A stretch of DNA of 11,832 bases from Rhodospirillum sp. UBA1311 (GTDB lineage: Bacteria > Pseudomonadota > Alphaproteobacteria > Rhodospirillales > Rhodospirillaceae): assembly GCA_002307145.1 (NCBI GenBank), contig DBTR01000051.1:58082-69913 (forward strand), written 5' to 3'. Below are positions 6,625-11,832 of this stretch, in pieces (positions within the stretch are counted from its first letter, which is position 1; each line of letters begins with the position of its first letter). Position numbers and translations under genes: made by a program. The notes beneath the pieces were generated by a model that worked only from the letters and a program-made list of their open reading frames with translations, was not told the origin of the DNA and ran no database searches.

Positions 6625-6945
6625 ATGCCTTGGGTTTTTCTCGTCATCGCCGGGTTTCTCGAAGTCGGCTGGGCCTACGCGATGAAGCGCTCGGACGGCT
6701 TCAGCCTGCCGCTGCCGACGCTTGCGACGCTGGCCCTGATGTTCGGGAGCTTCGGCCTCCTTTCGCTCGCGATGCGGTCGCTGCCGCTCGGCACCGCCTA
6801 CACGATCTGGACCGGCATCGGCGCGGTCGGCGCGTTCGTCGTCGGGATCGCGGTCCTCGGCGAGCCGGTCTCGCCGTTGCGCGGTCTCGCGGCCCTGATG
6901 ATCGTCGGCGGGCTGGTGTTGATGAAGCTCTCTACCCCGGCTTGA
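6625..6945 (+). CDS. gdx: SMR-family guanidinium exporter (Gdx/SugE)
   Basis: A 106-residue inner-membrane small multidrug resistance protein of the Gdx (SugE) subgroup, which exports guanidinium in exchange for protons as a dual-topology dimer. Four membrane helices span about 2-20, 29-50, 57-79 and 84-104. The essential glutamate is Glu13 in GFLEVGWAYAMK, with Trp16 and Lys21 as in SugE. SLPLGTAYTIWTGIGAVGA (residues 52-70) is nearly the E. coli sequence, and LLGEPVS-like residues (VLGEPVS, 77-83) and the final LMKLSTPA also match. Length is normal. ATG 6625 has GGGAG about seven bases upstream. The leader is structured and may respond to guanidine. The gene has its own terminators on both sides, converges on pyk, and lacks the second SMR subunit found in EmrE-like pairs. 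Confidence 0.93.
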   Translation: MPWVFLVIAGFLEVGWAYAMKRSDGFSLPLPTLATLALMFGSFGLLSLAMRSLPLGTAYTIWTGIGAVGAFVVGIAVLGEPVSPLRGLAALMIVGGLVLMKLSTPA

Positions 6946-6967
6946 CCGCAGCGCGGCGCGCAAAAGG

Positions 6968-6994
6968 AAAGGCGGCCCGGGTGGGCCGCCTTTT
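6968..6994. terminator. Bidirectional terminator between gdx and pyk
   Basis: A perfect 11-bp stem (6968-6978 with 6983-6993) with a GGGT loop lies between the convergent genes, 22 bases after the gdx stop and 33 bases past the pyk stop. T residues follow on the + strand, and the complement of the A-rich left flank (6962-6970) supplies T residues on the minus strand, so it can serve both genes. Confidence 0.85.
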
Positions 6995-7026
6995 CGATGC
7001 GGGAGTCGCGGCTTGCGCCGTGGACG

Positions 7027-8448
7027 TTAGACGTCCTCGACGAACGCGATGCGGAGCGAGTTGGTGGTGCCCGGCCTGCCGAACGGTACGCCCGCGGTGA
7101 CTACGAGGCGTTCGCCCGCGTCGGCGATGCCGTCGCGGATCGCGACGTGGGAGGCGCGCAGCACCGCTTCGGTGAAGCTGGTGATGCCGCTGTCGATCAC
7201 CGCATGCACGCCCCAGACGATGCTCAGGCGTCGTGCGACGTCGAGGTTGGGGGTGAGGCAGAGGATCGGCACCATCGGCCGCTCGCGCGCCGCACGCAGC
7301 GTCGTCGAGCCCGAATGGGTAAAGGTTGCGATGGCCTTGGCGTTCAAGGTCTGGGCAACCTGCCGCGCCGCCGCGCTGATCGCGTCGGCCGAGGTGGCTT
7401 CCGGCGAGCGGTGCGAGGCTTCGATCAACACGGCGTACTGCGGGTCGGCTTCCACCGCCGCGATGATCCGGTCCATCATCTCGACGGCTTCCACCGGGTA
7501 TGCGCCCGAGGCGGTTTCCGCCGAGAGCATCACCGCATCCGCACCGTCGTAGATTGCGGTGGCGACGTCGGAGGCTTCGGCCCGGGTCGGAGCCGGGGCG
7601 GTGATCATGCTTTCGAGCATCTGGGTGGCGACGATCACCGGCTTGCCCGCCTCGCGGCAGGCGGCGATGATCCGCTTTTGCGCCATCGGCACCCGTTCGG
7701 GCGGGATTTCGACGCCCAAGTCGCCGCGCGCCACCATGATGCCGTCGGCGAGTTCGATGATGCCGTCCAGGTGTTCGAGCGCCGAGGGCTTTTCGAGCTT
7801 GGCGACGATCCCCGCCTGGCCGTCGACGAGCTTGCGGATTTCCGAGATGTCGTCGGGGCGCTGGACGAACGACAACGCCACCCAGTCGACCCCGATGTCG
7901 AGGGCGAAGGCGAGGTCGGCGCGGTCCTTCTTGGTCAAGGGCGAGATGTCGAGGGTGACGCCCGGAACGTTGACGCCCTTGCGGTCGGAGAGCGTGCCGG
8001 CGGTGACCACTTCGGTCTCGGCGTATTCGGGGGTGGCGTGGACGACCTTGAGGCGGATGCGGCCGTCGTCGAGGAGAAGGTCGGTACCCGGCACCAGCGC
8101 CGCGAAGATCTCGGGGTGGGGGAGCCGCACCCGTTCGGTGCTACCGGGTGCGTCCATCAGATCGAGGCGGAACGACTGTCCGGCGGAGAGGTTGACCTTG
8201 CCGTTGGGGAAGGTTCCGACCCGGAGCTTCGGCCCCTGGAGATCGGCGAGGATCCCGATCGGTCTCTTCAGCCGCCTGGCGAGGCTGCGGATGATGTCCA
8301 AACGCGCGCGGTGGTCGTCTTGGGTGCCATGGCTGAAGTTCAGCCGGAAAACATCCGCACCCGCGCGGAACAAAGTCTCGATGGCCTCTTCAGTCGAGGA
8401 GGCCGGACCGAGTGTCGCAAGGATCTTTGCGTTTCTAAAGCGTCTCAT
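7027..8448 (-). CDS. pyk: Pyruvate kinase, PykA-like, predicted K+-independent
   Basis: Pyruvate kinase converts phosphoenolpyruvate and ADP to pyruvate and ATP at the end of glycolysis, in the cytoplasm as a tetramer. From ATG 8448 it has 473 residues, normal for the family; an in-frame ATG at 8454 and a GTG at 8466 are alternatives, but homologues usually begin near MRRFRNAKILATLGP. FRLNFSHG (34-41) carries the phosphate- and K+-site residues. IVAKLEKP holds the catalytic lysine (Lys217) and metal ligand Glu219, and the family signature IMVARGDLGVEIP is at 237-249 with Asp243. ATQMLESM (274-281) follows, and the C-terminal domain is complete. The DLQGPKLRVG block has lysine (Lys74) where K+-dependent enzymes have glutamate (rabbit Glu117), as in PykA. 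A REC-Hpt gene lies upstream on the same strand, but the roles are not obviously linked. Confidence 0.97.
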   Translation of the reverse strand: MRRFRNAKILATLGPASSTEEAIETLFRAGADVFRLNFSHGTQDDHRARLDIIRSLARRLKRPIGILADLQGPKLRVGTFPNGKVNLSAGQSFRLDLMDAPGSTERVRLPHPEIFAALVPGTDLLLDDGRIRLKVVHATPEYAETEVVTAGTLSDRKGVNVPGVTLDISPLTKKDRADLAFALDIGVDWVALSFVQRPDDISEIRKLVDGQAGIVAKLEKPSALEHLDGIIELADGIMVARGDLGVEIPPERVPMAQKRIIAACREAGKPVIVATQMLESMITAPAPTRAEASDVATAIYDGADAVMLSAETASGAYPVEAVEMMDRIIAAVEADPQYAVLIEASHRSPEATSADAISAAARQVAQTLNAKAIATFTHSGSTTLRAARERPMVPILCLTPNLDVARRLSIVWGVHAVIDSGITSFTEAVLRASHVAIRDGIADAGERLVVTAGVPFGRPGTTNSLRIAFVEDV

Positions 8449-8537
8449 GCCCATCCAGTTAAGCACGCCGACAACAATTTAAAGGCTTGGCCGGAGACAG
8501 ATTTTTGACACTGGCGTAGCCGTGATCGGCGCAGGGT

Positions 8538-9611
8538 TCAGATCGTCTTGTTTGCAGCACGCTCGATTGCATATTTTAGCGATTTTAACAGTTCGCGCCC
8601 GATCTCGCCACCGTCGCCAGCGACCCGGTCCCGGATCACCGCGCGCATCGCGTCGGTGTGCGCCTTGACCACCGAGAGCGTGCCGTCGTCTTCGGGACAG
8701 CCGGGCAAGGTGGCTTCGTAAAGCGACTTGGCGAACACCGTGATCAGCGGATAGCCGAAGGTGCCGCCCTGGCCGCGCAGTTCGTGCGCGACCATGTTCA
8801 TTTCCTGGAAGTGGTTGCGCCGGTTGGTCGGGTTGAGCAGCGCGGCTTCCGTTACCTTGGAGAGCTTGGTCAGGTAGTTCTTCGCCCAGTCGGCGAAATC
8901 CATCGACTGGCGCTGGAGGGTGTTCTCCGCCTCGTCGAGAAGGGCCTTCGGCAGTTCCAGCGGGCCCTTGACGCCCGAACCGCCGACCTTTTCGCGCAAG
9001 GTGTTGGGAAGCCGGAAGTACCAGACGTCGGACGGCGTCTTCGGCTTCACCACCTTGTCGGCGGAATAGACGATCGTGGCGTGGCTCTCGCCCGGGCGGC
9101 GGCGATTCTCGATGCCGCCCGGCACCGGGCCGTTGCGGCGGCGGCGATCGGGGCCGAAATAGGTCGAGCAGGTAACGAACTGGCGCGGCTGGTCGATCAC
9201 CTTCATCACCCGGTCGAGCACCGCCTGGGCGGAGAATGGCTTGGCGACGAATTCGGTGACGCCCAAGTCGCGCGCCGCCTCCACGTATTCCTTGTCCGCC
9301 GCGCCCGAGATCATGATGAACGGCATGAAGCGGTTGGCGGATTCTTTTTGCATCCGCACCCAGCGCAGCAACAGGAGGCCGTTGATCGGCGACATCAACA
9401 GGTCGCAAAGGATCATGTCGACGTTCATCAGGCCCGCAGCCTGCCCCTGGGTCTTTCCGGCGATCTGGAGAAACTCGATCGCCTCCTGGCCGTTGCGTGC
9501 GGTCGCGACCCAGCCGAAGCCCAATTGCTTCAAGACGCTTTCGAGGATGTCGCGGATATAGAGATTGTCCTCGACGAGGAGGATCGACAAACGTTCTAGG
9601 CTGATACTCAC
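8538..9611 (-). CDS. REC domain protein with C-terminal Hpt-like domain
   Basis: A 357-residue cytoplasmic signalling protein. Residues 6-140 form a response-regulator receiver: acidic pair Glu14/Asp15, phospho-acceptor Asp70 in MILCDLLMSP, switch residue Ser102 in IMISGAA and Lys124 in VAKPF. A basic linker follows with FGPDRRRRN (152-160) and a segment rich in R and P to about 195. The C-terminal helical part (215-350) contains AHELRGQGGTFGYP (275-288), which matches the Hpt box, with His276 as the likely phosphorylated residue and Arg replacing the usual Lys. There is no DNA-binding or enzymatic output domain, so it probably passes phosphate on. GTG 9611 was chosen because a good promoter at 9666-9694 would put the transcript start after the other candidate, ATG 9722. 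No clear ribosome site is seen. The stop is 71 bases before the earliest pyk start, with no convincing terminator between. Confidence 0.88.
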   Translation of the reverse strand: MSISLERLSILLVEDNLYIRDILESVLKQLGFGWVATARNGQEAIEFLQIAGKTQGQAAGLMNVDMILCDLLMSPINGLLLLRWVRMQKESANRFMPFIMISGAADKEYVEAARDLGVTEFVAKPFSAQAVLDRVMKVIDQPRQFVTCSTYFGPDRRRRNGPVPGGIENRRRPGESHATIVYSADKVVKPKTPSDVWYFRLPNTLREKVGGSGVKGPLELPKALLDEAENTLQRQSMDFADWAKNYLTKLSKVTEAALLNPTNRRNHFQEMNMVAHELRGQGGTFGYPLITVFAKSLYEATLPGCPEDDGTLSVVKAHTDAMRAVIRDRVAGDGGEIGRELLKSLKYAIERAANKTI

Positions 9612-9665
9612 GGCGATTTTCGACCCCGGAAGGAAGCATGGGCTGGTGAAGCCGGACCGCCGAAC

Positions 9666-9694
9666 ACTATAGGGGACGGTTTGCGGGTTGAGAA
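9666..9694 (-). promoter_or_regulatory. Sigma70-type promoter of the REC-Hpt gene
   Basis: On the minus strand, TTCTCA (9694-9689, four of six matches to TTGACA) is followed by a 17-base spacer and TATAGT (9671-9666, five of six matches to TATAAT). Transcription should begin near 9659, about 48 bases before the chosen GTG start at 9611, and inside the longer open frame that starts at 9722. Confidence 0.6.
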
Positions 9695-9716
9695 GAGCGA
9701 ACGGTCCCGCTAATCT
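9688..9716 (+). promoter_or_regulatory. Possible promoter of gapR
   Basis: TTGAGA (9688-9693, five of six) lies 17 bases before TAATCT (9711-9716, three of six). The -35 box sits almost exactly on the -35 box of the divergent REC-Hpt promoter. A 7-bp hairpin (9726-9732 with 9738-9744) falls in the resulting leader. The -10 match is weak. Confidence 0.4.
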
Positions 9717-9776
9717 CCCCATCTCGCCGTCCGCACGGGACGGCCCCCGATCCAGTCACCAAGGATGGTTTACCCC

Positions 9777-10028
9777 ATGAGTACCGATGTGGGCGGCGTC
9801 GCAGCCGAGCAGTTGCAGTCCCTGATCATGCGCATCGAGCGCCTCGAAGAAGACAAGGCCAACATCGCGGCCGATATCCGCGAGGTTTACAGCGAGGCCA
9901 AGGGGCAGGGCTTCGACGTCAAGATCATGCGCCAGGTCATTCGCCTCAGGAAGATGGAGGAGAACGACTATAAGGAGCAGGAAGAGATTCTCGATCTCTA
10001 TAAACGCGCCCTCGGCATGCAAGTCTAA
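9777..10028 (+). CDS. gapR: GapR family nucleoid-associated DNA-binding protein (DUF2312)
   Basis: An 83-residue protein of the DUF2312/UPF0335 family. The Caulobacter member, GapR, is an essential nucleoid protein that binds overtwisted, AT-rich DNA ahead of replication and transcription and aids topoisomerases. The sequence shows the family pattern: a long coiled-coil helix (LQSLIMRIERLEEDKANIA, 13-31), a central AKGQGFDVKIMRQVIRLRK block (45-63) that carries the basic DNA-contacting residues, and a final acidic helix ending YKRALGM. ATG 9777 was preferred to ATG 9765 because AAGGATGG lies 8 bases before it, while 9765 would have that site directly touching or inside it; the usual proteins also begin nearer to this point. 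It is divergent from the REC-Hpt gene. No terminator with a T tract is seen downstream. Confidence 0.94.
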   Translation: MSTDVGGVAAEQLQSLIMRIERLEEDKANIAADIREVYSEAKGQGFDVKIMRQVIRLRKMEENDYKEQEEILDLYKRALGMQV

Positions 10029-10263
10029 CTCTCGCCGCGTTCTTTTGCGCCGTGGGGGTGTCGAAGCGTTTGCGCGTAGCCCCGCTACGCGCTGCGCGCT
10101 TCTCCTGCCCACGCCGCAAAACTCCTGCGGCGAGGCGCTTTTCGCTTCCGGGAAAGCGGGGGCGGGGCCTCGGCAGGCGGGGGAGGTGATCTTATATAGC
10201 CAGCAGTCACGTCGTGCGCGGTTCCGCGCCGATCCGCCGTCATCAGCTTCATGAGGGGTTTCC
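10029..10263. other. Hairpin-rich intergenic region between gapR and pepF
   Basis: This 235-base spacer holds no supportable gene. It contains a long imperfect hairpin at 10063-10102: an inner perfect 9-bp stem (10072-10080 with 10084-10092, CCC loop) and an outer 6-bp stem (10063-10068 with 10097-10102). A second hairpin of 7 bp (10112-10118 with 10126-10132) follows. Neither has a T tract, so they are not standard terminators. A weak promoter for pepF may lie at 10170-10198 (TCGGCA, 17 bases, TATATA). A 69-codon open frame at 10045-10254 crosses the hairpins and lacks a ribosome site, so I do not call it a gene. Confidence 0.5.
10063..10132. repeat. Paired inverted repeats, candidate dispersed intergenic element
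   Basis: Two adjacent GC-rich palindromes (10063-10102 and 10112-10132), separated by nine bases, have the look of REP-like extragenic elements. Only one copy is in this window, so repetition elsewhere in the genome cannot be shown here. Confidence 0.35.
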
Positions 10264-11832
10264 ATGTCCGCTTCCGCCACGCAGCCGTCGTCGTCGCTTC
10301 CGGCCTGGGATCTCGCCGATCTCTACCCCGGCGCGGAGAGCGCGGAGCTGAAGGCCGATCTCAAGCGGGTCGAGGGTCTGGCGGCCGAATTCTCGCGGGA
10401 CTTCTCCGGCAAGATGGCGACGCTGGACGCCGCCGGTTTTGCCGAGGCGCTGCGCCAGTATGAGGAGATCAACGAGATCCTCGGCCGGATTCTGAGCTTC
10501 GCCCAACTCCGCCATGCCACCGCCGTGACCGATCCCGCCGTCGCCCGTTTCCAGCAGAACATCAACGAGAAGGCGACGGTGATCAGCCAGAAGACGCTGT
10601 TCTTCAGCCTCGAACTCAACCACGTCGACGATGCGCGCATCGCGCTCTGGCTCGAACATCCCGACACCCGGCGCTATAAGCCCTGGATCGACCACGTCCG
10701 CGCCTTCCGCCCCTACCAGCTTTCCGACGAGGCGGAAAATCTCCTGCATGAACGGGAGGTCGTCGGTCGCGCGGCGTGGAATCGCCTGTTCGACGAAACC
10801 CTCGCGGCGATGCGCTTCCCCTTCGACGGCGCCGAGCTGACCATGACCGAGGCGTTCGACAAGCTCTCCGACCCGGACCGCAAGGTGCGCGCCGACGCGG
10901 GCAAGGTGATCGCCCAGGTGCTGCGCGACAACTCGCGCAACACCGCGCTCGTCACCAACGTGCTGGCCAAGGACAAGCAGATCGACGACGACCGGCGCGG
11001 CTACAAGCGGCCGGTGTCGAGCCGCAACCTCGCCAACCAGGTCGAGGACGAAGTCGTCGACGCCCTGGTTGCGGCGGTGCAGGCGGCCTATCCGCGCCTG
11101 TCGCACCGCTATTACGCTCTGAAGGCGAAGTGGCTGGGGCTGGAAAAGCTCGCCCACACCGACCGCAACGCGCCGCTCCCCGGCGACGATGGCCGCCGCT
11201 ATTCCTGGCCCGACGCCGTAGACCTGGTGCTGAACGCCTACAACGGCTTCTCGCCCAAGCTCGCCGAAACCGCCAAGCCGTTCTTCGAGAAGGCCTGGAT
11301 CGACGTTCCGGTGCGTCCGGGCAAGGCCTCGGGCGCGTTCGCGCATCCCACCGTACCGAGCGCGCACCCCTACCTGATGCTCAACTACATGGGTCGCTCG
11401 CGCGACGTGATGACGCTCGCCCACGAGCTTGGCCACGGCTGCCACCAGCGCCTCGCCGCGGTGCAGGGCACGCTGCTCTCCGACACGCCGTTGACGCTGG
11501 CCGAGACCGCCTCGGTGTTCGGCGAAATGCTGACCTTCCGCGCGGTGCTCGACACCACGCCCGACAAGGCGGCGCGGAAGATCCTCCTTTCCAACAAGAT
11601 CGAGGACATGCTCAACACCGTGGTGCGGCAGATCGCCTTCCACGAGTTCGAGGCACGGGTCCATGCCGAGCGCCGCGAGGGCGAGCTTTCGATCGAGCGC
11701 CTGGGCGAAATCTGGCTCGACGTTCAGCGCGAGAGCCTCGGCCCGGCATTCGACTTCGACGACGACTACCGGATCTTCTGGTCCTATATCCCGCACTTCA
11801 TCCACGTGCCGTTCTACGTCTACGCCTATGCC
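10264..11832 (+). CDS. pepF: Oligoendopeptidase F, M3 family (3' end outside window)
   Basis: A cytoplasmic zinc metallopeptidase that cleaves short peptides. The window shows 523 codons of a family of about 600; the frame runs open to the right edge. The N-terminal part (10-200) is the helical oligopeptidase F domain. The metal site is AHELGHGCH, with His387, Glu388 (catalytic) and His391. Glu414 in LAETASVFGE is the third zinc ligand, at the spacing found in thimet oligopeptidase. The strand ending PYLMLNYMG (about 370-378) lies before it, and the segment YIPHFIHVPFYVYAYA at the edge is the conserved substrate-binding His/Tyr region. ATG 10264 has GAGGGG five bases upstream. There is no signal peptide. 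The gene stands alone after the hairpin-rich spacer, and no sign of damage is seen. Confidence 0.96.
   Translation, partial: MSASATQPSSSLPAWDLADLYPGAESAELKADLKRVEGLAAEFSRDFSGKMATLDAAGFAEALRQYEEINEILGRILSFAQLRHATAVTDPAVARFQQNINEKATVISQKTLFFSLELNHVDDARIALWLEHPDTRRYKPWIDHVRAFRPYQLSDEAENLLHEREVVGRAAWNRLFDETLAAMRFPFDGAELTMTEAFDKLSDPDRKVRADAGKVIAQVLRDNSRNTALVTNVLAKDKQIDDDRRGYKRPVSSRNLANQVEDEVVDALVAAVQAAYPRLSHRYYALKAKWLGLEKLAHTDRNAPLPGDDGRRYSWPDAVDLVLNAYNGFSPKLAETAKPFFEKAWIDVPVRPGKASGAFAHPTVPSAHPYLMLNYMGRSRDVMTLAHELGHGCHQRLAAVQGTLLSDTPLTLAETASVFGEMLTFRAVLDTTPDKAARKILLSNKIEDMLNTVVRQIAFHEFEARVHAERREGELSIERLGEIWLDVQRESLGPAFDFDDDYRIFWSYIPHFIHVPFYVYAYA

Noticed and set aside
6997..8508. 503-codon + strand frame opposite pyruvate kinase
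   Set aside because: It is the antisense shadow of the well-supported pyk gene.
8505..8510. TTGACA on the + strand as a promoter
   Set aside because: No + strand gene follows and no -10 box stands at the right spacing; it lies between two minus-strand genes.
9612..9722. Longer start of the REC-Hpt protein at ATG 9722
   Set aside because: The added 37 residues precede the REC fold, contain the likely promoter (9666-9694) and show no domain features.
10045..10254. 69-codon open frame between gapR and pepF
   Set aside because: It has no ribosome site, spans two strong hairpins and has composition typical of translated intergenic repeats.
10249..11805. 518-codon minus-strand frame opposite pepF
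   Set aside because: It is a shadow of pepF, whose HELGH zinc site and family motifs are clear.

Overview
The window is about two thirds G+C and dense with genes. The best-recognised families (GapR/DUF2312, single-cysteine L36, PepF-type M3 peptidase, PykA-like pyruvate kinase) point to a free-living alphaproteobacterium, probably of the Rhodospirillales. That placement is inferred from gene content and codon use; no taxonomic marker was compared. There are no tRNA or rRNA genes, insertion sequences or CRISPR arrays, and the window reads as ordinary chromosome.

Layout. Positions 1-935 hold the 3' half of ilvD (branched-chain amino acid synthesis), closed by a clear terminator. From 1037 to 6267 six genes run on the + strand with very tight spacing (gaps of 3, -4, 40, 6 and 77 bases) and look like one transcription unit. 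They encode a polytopic membrane protein resembling the ion-transporter superfamily, an exported dienelactone-hydrolase-like alpha/beta hydrolase, a 120-residue protein of unknown function, an exported class C (e(P4)-type) acid phosphatase, a soluble histidine-kinase core without any sensor domain, and a SAM-dependent methyltransferase. rpmJ (L36, zinc-free form) follows from its own promoter and ends in a strong terminator. Then comes gdx/sugE (SMR guanidinium exporter), preceded by a hairpin that looks like half of a guanidine-II riboswitch.

On the minus strand, pyk (PykA-like, predicted to be K+-independent) converges on gdx across a shared bidirectional terminator. Upstream of pyk on the same strand lies a REC-plus-Hpt-like signalling protein. 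Its promoter appears to overlap, back to back, the promoter of gapR (nucleoid-associated protein), which reads to the right. A 235-base hairpin-rich spacer follows, and then pepF (oligoendopeptidase F, M3 family), cut off by the window end.

Working together. Most genes are housekeeping. The least explained parts are the mixed six-gene unit and two 'orphan' signalling proteins about 3.3 kb apart: a stand-alone DHp/ATPase kinase core and a stand-alone REC-Hpt protein with no DNA-binding output. They could be partners in a phosphorelay, but only proximity and domain content support that. No convincing novel defence or mobile system was found.
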